DNA of 64,000 bases. Origin: Massilia sp. YIM B02763 (GTDB taxonomy: Bacteria > Pseudomonadota > Gammaproteobacteria > Burkholderiales > Burkholderiaceae_D). Within the stretch, counting starts at the first letter, position 1, and the number at the start of each line of letters is the position of its first letter. The notes under the pieces are model-generated. The model searched no databases. It saw nothing but the letters and a program-made list of their open reading frames with translations, and was not told the origin of the DNA. The DNA lies in contig NZ_JASNRD010000016.1 of NCBI RefSeq assembly GCF_030412015.1, positions 1 to 64,000 of the forward strand, in the 5' to 3' direction. Below are positions 17,862 to 26,476 of the stretch, piece after piece. The position numbers and the translations under genes are program-made.

Positions 17862-19595
17862 ATGCGTGCCTCGCGATTTTTTATTTCAACGCTCAAAGAA
17901 GCCCCTTCCGACGCCGAGATCGTCAGCCACAAGCTGATGATGCGCGCCGGGATGATCAAGCGCCTCGGTTCCGGCATCTATACGTATATGCCACTGGGCC
18001 TGCGCGTCATCCGTAAGGTCGAAGGCATCATCCGCGAAGAAATGAACAAGGCGGGCGCGATCGAGCTGCTGATGCCGATGGTGCAGCCGGCCGAACTGTG
18101 GCAGGAAACGGGCCGCTGGGACAAGATGGGGCCCGAACTGCTGCGCCTCAAGGACCGCCACGGCCGCGACTTCGCGCTGCAGCCGACCTCGGAAGAAGTC
18201 GTCACCGACGTCGTGCGCAGCGAGATCAAGTCCTACCGCCAGCTGCCCGTGAACTTCTACCACATCCAGACCAAGTTCCGCGACGAGCGCCGTCCGCGCT
18301 TCGGCCTGATGCGCGGCCGCGAATTCACGATGAAGGATGCCTATTCGTTCGACCGCGACGTCGAAGGCATGCAGGCGTCGTACAAGACCATGTTCGATGC
18401 CTACGTCAGCATCTTCAACCGCTTCGGCCTGAAGTTCCGCGCAGTGGCCGCCGACAACGGCGCGATCGGCGGCACCGGCTCGCACGAGTTCCACGTGATC
18501 GCCAGCACCGGCGAGGACGCGCTGGTGTACTGCCCGACCTCGGACTACGCGGCGAACATGGAAGCGGCCGAAGCGCCGGCACTGGGCGGCACGCGTGCGG
18601 CCGCGAGCCAGGAACTGGCCAAGGTCTCGACCCCGAACACCACCAAGTGCGAGGCCGTGGCCAAGCTGCTGGGCATCGGCCTGGACAAGACCGTCAAGTC
18701 GATCGCGCTCACGGCCGACAAGGAAGTCGACGGCAAGCAGGTCAAGGAAAACTGGCTGCTGCTGCTGCGCGGCGACCACGAGCTGAACGAAGTCAAGGTC
18801 TCGAAGATCCCGGGCCTGGGCGCGTTCCGCTTCGCCAGCGAAGCCGAGATCCTGGAAGCCTACGGCAGCGTGCCGGGCTACCTGGGCCCGATCAACACGA
18901 AGCAGCCGGTCAAGATCGTGGCCGACCGCACCGTCGCCAACATGGCCGATTTCGTGTGCGGCGCCAACGAGGCCGAATACCACTTCACGGGCGCCAACTG
19001 GGGCCGCGACGTGGCCGAACCGCTCGTCGCCGACCTGCGCAACGTCGTCGAAGGCGATGCTTCGCCGGACGGCAAGGGCGTGCTGGCGATCGAGCGCGGC
19101 ATCGAAGTGGGCCACGTGTTCCAGCTCGGCACCGCCTACTCGCAAGCGATGAACGCCGTCTACCTGGACGAGAAGGGCCAGCCGGCCCCGATGCAGATGG
19201 GCTGCTACGGCATCGGCGTGACCCGCATCCTGGGCGCCGCCATCGAGCAGAACTTCGACGACAAGGGCATCGTCTGGCCGGACGCGATCGCGCCGTTCGA
19301 ACTGGTGCTGTGCCCGATGGGCTACGACCGCAGCGAACTGGTCAAGAACGAGACCGACCGCCTGTACGCCGAACTGCAGGCGGCCGGCGTCGACGTCATC
19401 GTCGACGACCGCGGCCTGCGTCCGGGCGCCATGTTCGCCGACTGGGAACTGGTGGGCGTGCCGCACCGCGTCGTGATCGGCGAGCGCGGCCTCAAGGAAG
19501 GCAACCTGGAATACCAGGGCCGCCGCGATGCCGAGGCCACCGCCGTTCCCGCCGCCGACATGGTGTCGTTCGTCAAGGGCAAGCTGGACAAATAA
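17862..19595 (+). CDS. proS: Prolyl-tRNA synthetase
   Basis: This 577-residue class II aminoacyl-tRNA synthetase charges tRNA-Pro. It has the bacterial-type architecture: the N-terminal MRASRFFISTLKEAPSDAE, motif 2 in KFRDERRPRFGLMRGREF, an inserted YbaK-like editing domain (about residues 230-400), motif 3 GCYGIGVTRILGAAIEQ and the anticodon-binding domain at the C-terminus. Length matches the family (about 570). The stop TAA overlaps the next start by one base (TAATG). Its 212-base divergent upstream region is A/T-rich. Confidence 0.97.
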   Translation: MRASRFFISTLKEAPSDAEIVSHKLMMRAGMIKRLGSGIYTYMPLGLRVIRKVEGIIREEMNKAGAIELLMPMVQPAELWQETGRWDKMGPELLRLKDRHGRDFALQPTSEEVVTDVVRSEIKSYRQLPVNFYHIQTKFRDERRPRFGLMRGREFTMKDAYSFDRDVEGMQASYKTMFDAYVSIFNRFGLKFRAVAADNGAIGGTGSHEFHVIASTGEDALVYCPTSDYAANMEAAEAPALGGTRAAASQELAKVSTPNTTKCEAVAKLLGIGLDKTVKSIALTADKEVDGKQVKENWLLLLRGDHELNEVKVSKIPGLGAFRFASEAEILEAYGSVPGYLGPINTKQPVKIVADRTVANMADFVCGANEAEYHFTGANWGRDVAEPLVADLRNVVEGDASPDGKGVLAIERGIEVGHVFQLGTAYSQAMNAVYLDEKGQPAPMQMGCYGIGVTRILGAAIEQNFDDKGIVWPDAIAPFELVLCPMGYDRSELVKNETDRLYAELQAAGVDVIVDDRGLRPGAMFADWELVGVPHRVVIGERGLKEGNLEYQGRRDAEATAVPAADMVSFVKGKLDK

Positions 19596-20257
19596 TGTTC
19601 ACGCAGTCGATCCGCCGGACGTTCGCCCGGCTCGGTCCCGTGCTGGTCGCCGCCTGCCTGATGGGCAGCGGCGCCGCCCATGCGGGCAACCAGAAGGAAG
19701 AGGCGCTGGCCGATTCGGTCCGCCTCGCGCTGGAGCACGCGATCCGCGACGGCCGGCCGCCGAAACCCGTATTCCGCGACGACGCCGCGCGGGCCCGCTA
19801 CCGGCAGTGGTTCGACACGATGTCCGCGCGCCTCCAGCGCCGCCTGCCGGACGAGCAGACGCGCACCGAGTTCCTCGAGGCCGCATGGTACGAGGCGACC
19901 CGCGCCGGCCTCGATCCGGGCCTGGTGCTGGGCCTGATCCAGGTCGAATCGGCCTACCGCAAGTACGCCGTGTCGATCGCCGGCGCGCGCGGCTACATGC
20001 AGGTGATGCCGTTCTGGACCGGCGTGATCGGCGACTCCAACCGCCGCGCGCTGTTCGACATGCAGACCAACCTGCGCTACGGCTGCTCGATCCTGCGCAT
20101 GTACATCGACATGGAAGGCGGCAACCTGTACCTGGCGCTGGGCCGCTACAACGGCAGCCGCGGCAAGCCGCAGTATCCGAACGCGGTGCTGGCGGCGTGG
20201 AAGAACTGGGAATTCAAGGCGCTCGAAGGTAGCAGCGGCGCCGTCGCCGCCCGGTAG
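19595..20257 (+). CDS. Lytic transglycosylase (SLT domain)
   Basis: A 220-residue exported murein lytic transglycosylase that cleaves peptidoglycan to 1,6-anhydro-muropeptides. The signal peptide runs to about residue 29 (GSGAAHA). The SLT domain has the catalytic Glu in LIQVESAYRKYAVS, then GARGYMQVMPFW and a late LALGRYNGSRG. The ATG shares one base with the proS stop, implying coupling. proS followed by an SLT gene is a familiar arrangement in Burkholderiales. Confidence 0.92.
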   Translation: MFTQSIRRTFARLGPVLVAACLMGSGAAHAGNQKEEALADSVRLALEHAIRDGRPPKPVFRDDAARARYRQWFDTMSARLQRRLPDEQTRTEFLEAAWYEATRAGLDPGLVLGLIQVESAYRKYAVSIAGARGYMQVMPFWTGVIGDSNRRALFDMQTNLRYGCSILRMYIDMEGGNLYLALGRYNGSRGKPQYPNAVLAAWKNWEFKALEGSSGAVAAR

Positions 20258-20352
20258 GGTAGACGGCTTGGCCGTCCACACGTTCCACTACCGCATGCAC
20301 ATCGATACATCAGGGCCGGCTGGACGCGTGGACGGCATAGCCGCCCACCCTA
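20254..20352. repeat. Paired palindromic repeats, family A
   Basis: A GTAGGGTAGACGGC unit followed by GCCGTCCAC and, about 50 bases later, the inverse GTGGACGGCATAGCCGCCC then ACCCTA. The pair flanks the end of the lytic transglycosylase gene. Confidence 0.65.
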
Positions 20353-20374
20353 ACGATGCCGCCGTTACACGCGC

Positions 20375-20407
20375 AAAAAACAAAAGCCCCGTCTTGGCGG
20401 GGCTTTG
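20375..20407 (-). terminator. Rho-independent terminator of the SWIB gene
   Basis: On the minus strand AAAGCCCCGCCAAGACGGGG is followed by CTTTTGTTTTTT. The stem is GCCCCG/CGGGGC with a six-base loop. It lies about 40 bases past the SWIB stop codon. Confidence 0.85.
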
Positions 20408-20445
20408 TCGTATTTGGCCAGCGGGGCAGCCGGTCTTTTTGCTTA

Positions 20446-20853
20446 TTATTTGAGGTGATCGGAGATCAGTTTGGTCATCTCGAACATCGATACCTGGGCC
20501 TTGCCACCGAAGACGGCTTTGAGCTTGTCGTCGGCATTGATCATGCGCTTGTTGGCGGCGTCCTGCAGGTTCTGCTTCTTGATGTATTCCCAGACTTTCT
20601 TGGTCACTTCGGTGCGCGGCAGCGGTTTTGCGCCGACGACTTCGGCCAGCGTTGCCGACGGGGTCATCTCTTTCATGAACGCGGCGTTGGGCTTGCGGGC
20701 TGCGGCCGGTTTCTTTGCCGCGGGTGCTGCTTTCGGTGCTGCTGCTTTGGCAGGAGCTGCTGCCTTTTTAGCTGCCGGCTTCGCCGCGGCGGCCGGCTTG
20801 GCTGCGGCGGCCTTCTTTGCCGGCGCTGCGGTGGTTTTTTTTGCTGTTGCCAT
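20446..20853 (-). CDS. SWIB/MDM2-domain protein with histone-H1-like tail
   Basis: A 135-residue fusion. Residues 1-57 are Lys/Ala/Pro-rich like the tail of histone H1, and residues 60-135 form a SWIB domain (FMKEMTPSATLAEVVGAKPL through SMFEMTKLISDHLK). SWIB domains are eukaryote-like; bacterial copies occur in Chlamydia and many Burkholderiales and are thought to act in nucleoid organisation. AGGAGG lies 8-9 bases before the ATG (MATAKKTTAA). The N-terminal tail closely resembles the start of the histone-like gene at 43871, suggesting shared origin. Confidence 0.92.
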   Translation of the reverse strand: MATAKKTTAAPAKKAAAAKPAAAAKPAAKKAAAPAKAAAPKAAPAAKKPAAARKPNAAFMKEMTPSATLAEVVGAKPLPRTEVTKKVWEYIKKQNLQDAANKRMINADDKLKAVFGGKAQVSMFEMTKLISDHLK

Positions 20854-21052
20854 ATTCGAGCCTCCTAAACGGAACACATGGAAAATTGCGCTATGAATCG
20901 CACAGCTAATATTGGTAGGGATTTAGTGTTCGTGCAAGTCTTTTTCGAAACTTTTTCACTCTGATATGCCCTGAATCCGCCGATTGTGTTAGCCGGGCCT
21001 CCTAACGGGGGAAAACAAGCCTTTTGCGCGGGGGCGGGATGGGAAAACAGGC

Positions 21053-21085
21053 AAAAAAAAGCCGCGGGAGCAGGGCTCGCGCGGC
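21053..21085 (-). terminator. Rho-independent terminator of ffh
   Basis: On the minus strand GCCGCG-C-GAGC, loop CCT, GCTC-C-CGCGGC, then eight T. It lies about 20 bases after the ffh stop. Confidence 0.85.
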
Positions 21086-21105
21086 GTGCGGGGCGGGGCA
21101 GCGGG

Positions 21106-22470
21106 TCAGCGCAGGCCCGGCATCATGCCCTTCATCCCGCGCATCATCTTCATCAGGCCGCCGCCCTTGAGCTTCTTCATCATGGTGTTCATCTGCTCGT
21201 ACTGGTTCAGCATGCGGTTCACTTCCTGCACCTGCACGCCGGCGCCGGCCGCGATGCGGCGCTTGCGGTTGGCCTTGATCAGTTCCGGCTTGGCGCGTTC
21301 CTGCGGCGTCATCGAGTCGATGATGCCGCACATGCGGCGCACCTGCTTCTCGGCCTGGTCCATGTTGGCGCCGGCGGCGGCCTGCTGGAACTGCGCCGGC
21401 AGCTTGTCGAGCAGGCCGGCCATGCCGCCCATCTTCTTCATCTGCGTGAGCTGGGCCTTGAAGTCGTTCATGTCGAACTTGCCGCCCGATTTGATCTTGT
21501 TGGCCATGTCGGCCGCGGCCTGCATGTCCACGCCCTTGCGCGCTTCCTCGACCAGCGCCAGGATGTCGCCCATGCCCAGCACGCGGTTGGCCATGCGGGC
21601 CGGATCGAAGGCTTCCAGGCCGTCCAGCTTTTCCGAGACGCCGGCGAACTTGATCGGCTTGCCCGTCACGTGGCGCACGGACAGCGCCGCGCCGCCGCGC
21701 GAATCGCCATCGAGCTTGGTCAGGATCACGCCGGTAAGCGGCAGCGCGTCGTTGAAGGCCTTGGCCGTGTTGATCGCATCCTGGCCGACCATGGCGTCGA
21801 CGACGAACAGGGTCTCGATCGGTTTGACGGCCGCGTGGACGGCGGCGATTTCCTGCATCATCGCCTCGTCGATGGCCAGGCGGCCGGCGGTGTCGATGAT
21901 CAGGACGTCGTGGTAGTGCTTCTTGGCCCAGTCCAGCGCCGCCAGGGCGATGTCGACCGGCTTGTCGTTGGCGGTGGACGGGAAGAAGTCGGCGCCGACC
22001 TGCTTGGTGACGGACTCCAGCTGCGCGATCGCGGCGGGGCGATACACGTCGGCCGACACGGTCAGCACTTTCTTCTTCTGTTCCTTCAGGTACTTGGCCA
22101 GCTTGCCGGTGGTGGTCGTTTTACCGACACCCTGCAGGCCCGCCATCAGGATGATCGCCGGCGGCTGCTGGGCGAACGAGAGCTGGCTGGCTTCCGGGCC
22201 GAGGTCGGCGCCCATCAGCGCCGCCAGCTCCTTCTGCACGACGCCGACCAGGGCCTGGCCGGGGGAGAGCGAACCGATGACTTCCTCGCCCAGCGCTTTT
22301 TCCTTCACCTTGGCGATGAATTCGCGCACGGCCGGCAGGGCCACGTCGGCCTCGAGCAGGGCCAGGCGCACTTCGCGCAGCATGTCGGCGGTGTTGGCCT
22401 CGGTCAGGCGGGCCTCGCCGCGCATGGTCTTGACGACCTTGGCGAGGCGTTGAGTCAGATTGTCTAGCAT
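21106..22470 (-). CDS. ffh: Signal recognition particle protein Ffh (SRP54)
   Basis: This 454-residue SRP GTPase binds 4.5S RNA and signal peptides of nascent membrane proteins and delivers them to FtsY. The N domain is at residues 1-95. The G domain has G1 GLQGVGKTTTTGKL, G3 DTAGRLAID and G4 TKLDGDSRGG. The methionine-rich M domain ends in MKKLKGGGLMKMMRGM. Length is as expected (about 453). In related genomes ffh is divergent from a cytochrome c assembly gene; here that gene lies about 8.8 kb away. Confidence 0.97.
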   Translation of the reverse strand: MLDNLTQRLAKVVKTMRGEARLTEANTADMLREVRLALLEADVALPAVREFIAKVKEKALGEEVIGSLSPGQALVGVVQKELAALMGADLGPEASQLSFAQQPPAIILMAGLQGVGKTTTTGKLAKYLKEQKKKVLTVSADVYRPAAIAQLESVTKQVGADFFPSTANDKPVDIALAALDWAKKHYHDVLIIDTAGRLAIDEAMMQEIAAVHAAVKPIETLFVVDAMVGQDAINTAKAFNDALPLTGVILTKLDGDSRGGAALSVRHVTGKPIKFAGVSEKLDGLEAFDPARMANRVLGMGDILALVEEARKGVDMQAAADMANKIKSGGKFDMNDFKAQLTQMKKMGGMAGLLDKLPAQFQQAAAGANMDQAEKQVRRMCGIIDSMTPQERAKPELIKANRKRRIAAGAGVQVQEVNRMLNQYEQMNTMMKKLKGGGLMKMMRGMKGMMPGLR

Positions 22471-22503
22471 GTCTGCGTCTTGGGGAAAGTGGGTGCAATG
22501 ACG

Positions 22504-22533
22504 GCAGCCCGGGGCCGGCGGCGCCCGGGCTGC
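22504..22533. repeat. Perfect GC-rich inverted repeat upstream of ffh
   Basis: GCAGCCCGGG and CCCGGGCTGC (10-bp perfect arms, 10-base loop) lie between the lipoprotein gene end and the ffh start on the minus strand. There is no T-run in either direction. It may separate the two transcription units. Confidence 0.55.
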
Positions 22534-22589
22534 GCGCGGAATGCGTCATTTTACCTCAGTGCGGCGGCGCCGGACCGGCGCGGGGCGCA

Positions 22590-23909
22590 TCAATGGCGCA
22601 CGACCAGGCGCACGACGCGCGCTCCGCTGATCATTGCATACGAAGCGCCGCCGGTCGGCACGATTGCTCTGACACAGTAGGCGGTGCTGCTGATCTCGTC
22701 ATCGCAGAAGGGGGCATCCACCTCGACGCTCTTCACGCCGTCGGGCGTCGTGCGCACCACCGTCTTCGTCGTATTGTCGTAGCCGTAGGTGTTGCCGTTC
22801 ATGTCCGCGTTCAGGCTTGCCGGGAGGGCGGACAGCGTCGTGACGACGCCGGCGGGCGTCACCTTGCGCGGCACGAGCCGGCGCTCCAGGGTCGATGTGG
22901 ACGGATAGACCTGGTCCGTGTCGCGGACATACAGGTTGCCGTCGTAGTCGATGCCGGCAATGACCGGGTGCAGGAAGCGCGCGTTGGCGCCGGTGCCGTC
23001 GGTAACCGCCCCGGTGTTGTCGCGGTCTTCGGTGCCGGCCAGCAGCGACAGCGTGCCGGACGGCGAGATCTTCAAGATGGCCGACATCAGGCCGTACACC
23101 TCGCCACTGTGGCCGATGCCGCCTGTTTTGGAGACGTACAGGTTGCCCGCGCGGTCCGCAGCGAAGCCGCTCGCCTGGTCGAGGCGCTGGCCATTTCCAG
23201 CCGTGTCCGGCCGGCCGAACCAGGTGGCGGTGCCGTCGACACTGTCGACGAGCGTCGTGACGGTGCCGTCGGGCGCGATCTTGCGCAAGCGCGGCGATGG
23301 CCAGGCGAAGCCAGGAATGTAGTAGTACTCCATGACATACAGATTTCCCGCGCCGTCCGCCGCCAGCATGCTGGGATTGCGGAACGACGCGGCGGCGCCG
23401 ACGCCGTCCGCCGTCAGGTTCTTGCCGCTGCCCGCCACCAGCGTGATGCCGGGCGCGCCCGGATCGGGCGTGACGGCCAGCGTCATGGCGGCGCTGGCGT
23501 CGCCGTCGCTGGCCGTGAGGGTGACGGTGGTCGCGGCGGCGAGCGATGCCGGCGGCAGGTAGCGCACGGTGGCGCCGAGGCTTGCGCTGAGCAGGCCGGG
23601 CGCGCCATCCGACAGTTGCCAGCGCACGGTGCCGCCCGTGGGCGACGCGGCGCTCAGCGCCACCGGGGTGCCGCCGGCGATCGTGCGCAGGGTCGCGCTG
23701 GACAGGGGCAGCGTGGCGGCAGGCGCGGGGACCGGTTCCGGCGTCGGCGCCGGCGTCGGAGCGAGCGCCGGTGCGGGTTCGGGCGCGGGTGCGGGTTGCA
23801 CGGGAGTCGCCGGCGCGCCGGCGACCGGTGCCTCGGCGGCCGGGCCGTTGCCGCCGCCGCCGCAGGCAGCCAGGGATACGCACAGGAACAGGGTAGAACA
23901 GAGGCGCAT
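22590..23909 (-). CDS. Beta-propeller (NHL-like) lipoprotein
   Basis: A 439-residue predicted lipoprotein. The lipobox VSLAACGGG gives a lipidated cysteine at about residue 17. Next comes a Pro/Ala-rich linker of about 50 residues and an Ig-like region. Repeats such as DGAGNLYVMEYY, DRAGNLYVSKTG and DYDGNLYVRDTD, with intervening KISPSGTLSLLAG-type strands, mark an NHL/SMP-30-like beta-propeller. Such proteins usually bind ligands or partners at the cell surface and have no assigned activity. The downstream-numbered neighbour (24029-25297) is a tandem paralog, and both have the same 43-bp upstream element. Confidence 0.82.
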   Translation of the reverse strand: MRLCSTLFLCVSLAACGGGGNGPAAEAPVAGAPATPVQPAPAPEPAPALAPTPAPTPEPVPAPAATLPLSSATLRTIAGGTPVALSAASPTGGTVRWQLSDGAPGLLSASLGATVRYLPPASLAAATTVTLTASDGDASAAMTLAVTPDPGAPGITLVAGSGKNLTADGVGAAASFRNPSMLAADGAGNLYVMEYYYIPGFAWPSPRLRKIAPDGTVTTLVDSVDGTATWFGRPDTAGNGQRLDQASGFAADRAGNLYVSKTGGIGHSGEVYGLMSAILKISPSGTLSLLAGTEDRDNTGAVTDGTGANARFLHPVIAGIDYDGNLYVRDTDQVYPSTSTLERRLVPRKVTPAGVVTTLSALPASLNADMNGNTYGYDNTTKTVVRTTPDGVKSVEVDAPFCDDEISSTAYCVRAIVPTGGASYAMISGARVVRLVVRH

Positions 23910-23936
23910 GATGTGACGTCGAAGTGGTGTTGTCAG

Positions 23937-23979
23937 GATTATCCCTGTTATGCAACGTTCGAAAGTCATCAAATGTAAC
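23937..23979 (-). promoter_or_regulatory. Shared 43-bp upstream element, copy 2
   Basis: On the minus strand: GTTACATTTGATGACTTTCG, then a variable stretch, then GGATAATC; 27 bases before the ATG of the lipoprotein gene. GATAAT is a good -10-like hexamer. It aligns gap-free with the elements at 16828-16870 and 25320-25362. Confidence 0.6.
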
Positions 23980-24028
23980 GCCCGGCACCAGCGCCCGACA
24001 CAGTGTGCCGCCCCGGCTGGCGCCACGC

Positions 24029-25297
24029 TCAATGCGGCAGGACCAGGCGCCGGACGGCGTGCAGCCCCGTCACCTCCAGCATGAGGAAGCTCGTGCCGCC
24101 GGCCGGGGTGATGGCATACACGCCCAGGTCGTCGATGCAGGCGCGCGGCGGTTCGGGCACGAAGCTGCTGCAGTACGGCGCGCTCGTCTCCACGCTGGCG
24201 CTGCCGTCGGGCGCGATGCGCATCAGCTTCTTCGCGGCGCTGTCGTAGCGGTAGGTATTGCCCTTCATGTCCGCCTTCAGGCCGGCGGGCAGGGCCGCCA
24301 GCGTGGTCACGACCCCGTCCGGCGTCACCTTGCGCGGCGTGACGGGGGCGTCGAGCGGGAAGGCGTCGCCGTCGAGCAGGTAGAGGTTGCCGTCGATGTC
24401 GATGCCGGCAATGCGCGGGTAGAGGAACTGCGCCTTCCCGGCGGGGCCGTCGACCATCGCCCCGACCTGCGCGCCCTGGTAGCCCGCCAGTACGGACACG
24501 GCGCCGGCCGGCGTGATCTTCAGGATCAGCGGACCGTTGCTGGACTGCTGTCCTGCCGCGATGCCGGAGCCGAACACCGAGGTGGCGAAGTAGAGGTTGC
24601 CCGCGCGGTCCACCGTGAAGCCCGACGTCCAGTAGAGGCGCTGGGCGTTGCCGGCGGTGTCCGGCTGGCCGAACCAGGTATTGGCGCCGATCAGCGTCGC
24701 GAGGGTGCCGTCGGGGGCGATCTTTACCAGCTGCGGCGGCCCGCGCCGGCTGGGGCTGGCGTCGTTCTGCAGCAGCACGTAGGCATTCCCGGCAAGGTCC
24801 GCGGCCAGGTCCACCGGGCGTAGCAGCGTCGGCTCGTTTTCCGTCTCGGGCGGGCGCCACGACACCTTGTAGAGCCCGGCCGCGCCCGGCTCCGGCGTCA
24901 CGGCCAGCGTCAGCGTGGCGCTGGCACCGTCGCCGCTGGCCGTGACGGTGACCGTCGCCGGCGCCGTCAGCGCGCCGGCGGGCGGCACATAGCGGACCGT
25001 GGCGCCACTGTCGGCGTCGAGCGTGCCCGGCGCGCCCTCGGCCAGCCGCCAGCGCACGGCGCCGCCGCTCGACAGCGTGGCGCTCAGGGGAATGGCACTG
25101 CCGCCGGCGATGGTGCGCAGGGTCGGGCTGGACAGCGTCAGCGTGGGCGTGGGCGTGGGCGCCGGCTGGGCCGGCGACGCGGACGGAGCGGGCGACACGG
25201 GGGCGGCGGGCGCCGGCGCACCGGAGTCGTTGCCGCCGCCGCAGGCGGCCAGGGTGGCGCACAGGATCAGGGAAGAAGTAAGGCGCATGATGGTCAT
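24029..25297 (-). CDS. Beta-propeller (NHL-like) lipoprotein, tandem paralog
   Basis: A 422-residue paralog of the preceding lipoprotein. Lipobox ATLAACGGG is followed by a Pro/Ala linker and an Ig-like SGGAVRWRLAEGAPGTLDAD region, also present in the first copy. Propeller repeats follow (DLAGNAYVLLQND, DRAGNLYFATSVF, DIDGNLYLLDGD). The start may instead be the ATG at 25288 (MRLTSS), which aligns with MRLCST of the other copy. The two genes clearly arose by duplication. They are not joined by a short gap: about 119 bases with a separate promoter-like element lie between them. Confidence 0.82.
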   Translation of the reverse strand: MTIMRLTSSLILCATLAACGGGNDSGAPAPAAPVSPAPSASPAQPAPTPTPTLTLSSPTLRTIAGGSAIPLSATLSSGGAVRWRLAEGAPGTLDADSGATVRYVPPAGALTAPATVTVTASGDGASATLTLAVTPEPGAAGLYKVSWRPPETENEPTLLRPVDLAADLAGNAYVLLQNDASPSRRGPPQLVKIAPDGTLATLIGANTWFGQPDTAGNAQRLYWTSGFTVDRAGNLYFATSVFGSGIAAGQQSSNGPLILKITPAGAVSVLAGYQGAQVGAMVDGPAGKAQFLYPRIAGIDIDGNLYLLDGDAFPLDAPVTPRKVTPDGVVTTLAALPAGLKADMKGNTYRYDSAAKKLMRIAPDGSASVETSAPYCSSFVPEPPRACIDDLGVYAITPAGGTSFLMLEVTGLHAVRRLVLPH

Positions 25298-25319
25298 CGG
25301 TATGGAAAATTGACCTGCC

Positions 25320-25362
25320 GATTATCCAGAAATATTCCTTGCGAAAAGTCATGAAATGTAAC
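25320..25362 (-). promoter_or_regulatory. Shared 43-bp upstream element, copy 3
   Basis: On the minus strand: GTTACATTTCATGACTTTTC, then a variable stretch, then GGATAATC; 22 bases before the ATG at 25297. It has the same length and spacing as the elements upstream of the first lipoprotein gene and the retropepsin operon. Confidence 0.6.
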
Positions 25363-25502
25363 GTTTCTCTTGAAGGGACGTGACATTCTTGGGTTTTCCC
25401 GGAAAGGTTTGTCTTTTATCAACGACGAGTCCGTGCGAGTACCGCATCGTCCAACCTTGGTGCTGATGGGCAATATTGCCCGCCTTCATGAGCGAGGATG
25501 GG

Positions 25503-26468
25503 ATGACATGGACATCGATCGCGCTGGCCATCGGGCTGGCGCTGGGCGGCGCGGCGCACGCCGAGGAAGTGGTCAGGCTCGGCAACCTCAAGCTGGCCCA
25601 CTTCGGCGCCGTCTCGTACATCAAGGAGATCGCGCCGCGCTGCGGGATCCGGGTCGAGGAGCGGGTGTTCGCCAAGGGCCTGGACGTGATGCAGGCGATG
25701 ATCGCCGGAGAGCTCGACGTCGGCGGCACGGCGTCGGAGGCCGCCATCGCGGGGCGCGCCGGCGGCGTGCCCGTCTATGTGGTGGCCGGCTTCGCGCGTG
25801 GCGGCGCGCGCCTGGTGCGCCGGCCGGACCAGACCATCCGCGCCGTGGCAGACCTGAAAGGCAAGCGGGTCGGAGTGACGCGCGGCTCGATCCAGGAAGT
25901 GCTCCTGATGGCGGAGCTGCAGAAGGCAGGCCTGTCGTCGGCGCCGGGGCCGGGCAAGGACGTGCAGATCATCTATCTCGCCTATCCGGACCTGAACCAG
26001 GCGCTGATGGGCAGGCACGTCGACGCCATGATGCAGTCGGAGCCGCAATCCTCGCAGGCGATCAACAAGGGCTTCGGCGTCGAGGTCATCAAGCCCTACG
26101 ACACCCCGATCGGCGAACCGGTACGCACGCTGGTGATGACGGAAAGCTTCTACAAGAACCGCCGTCCGGTCGCGGAAAAATTCATGCGCTGCTTCGTGCA
26201 GGCCACCAGCGCCTTCATCGGCGACCGCCAGCTCGCCGAGAAATACGTGCGCAACACCGTGTTCAAGGGCCAGATCAGCGCCGAGGACTTCCGCGACGCC
26301 GTCGAGAATTCGCCGTACAGCTACGACATCACCCCCGAACACATCCAGGTCACCACCGACATCATGGCCAGGACCGGCGTCGGCCGCATGGCCCGGCCGC
26401 CGCTGGCGAAGGAGTGGGTCAAGACGGACCTGCTGGACGCGGCCAAGGCCGGCCTGAACATCCGCTAG
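25503..26468 (+). CDS. ABC transporter substrate-binding protein (SsuA/TauA/NMT1-like)
   Basis: A 321-residue periplasmic binding protein with signal peptide MTWTSIALAIGLALGGAAHA. The fold matches the SsuA/TauA/NrtA (type II) family: LKLAHFGAVSYIKE, DVGGTASEAAIAGRAGGVPVYVVAG and LKGKRVGVTRGSIQEV. Family substrates are sulfonates, taurine, nitrate or pyrimidine precursors; the substrate here cannot be assigned. The ATG at 25503 was preferred over 25476 because the signal peptide begins there and GAGG lies upstream. It is the first of three genes for one importer. Confidence 0.87.
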   Translation: MTWTSIALAIGLALGGAAHAEEVVRLGNLKLAHFGAVSYIKEIAPRCGIRVEERVFAKGLDVMQAMIAGELDVGGTASEAAIAGRAGGVPVYVVAGFARGGARLVRRPDQTIRAVADLKGKRVGVTRGSIQEVLLMAELQKAGLSSAPGPGKDVQIIYLAYPDLNQALMGRHVDAMMQSEPQSSQAINKGFGVEVIKPYDTPIGEPVRTLVMTESFYKNRRPVAEKFMRCFVQATSAFIGDRQLAEKYVRNTVFKGQISAEDFRDAVENSPYSYDITPEHIQVTTDIMARTGVGRMARPPLAKEWVKTDLLDAAKAGLNIR

Positions 26469-26476
26469 GAGAGAGC

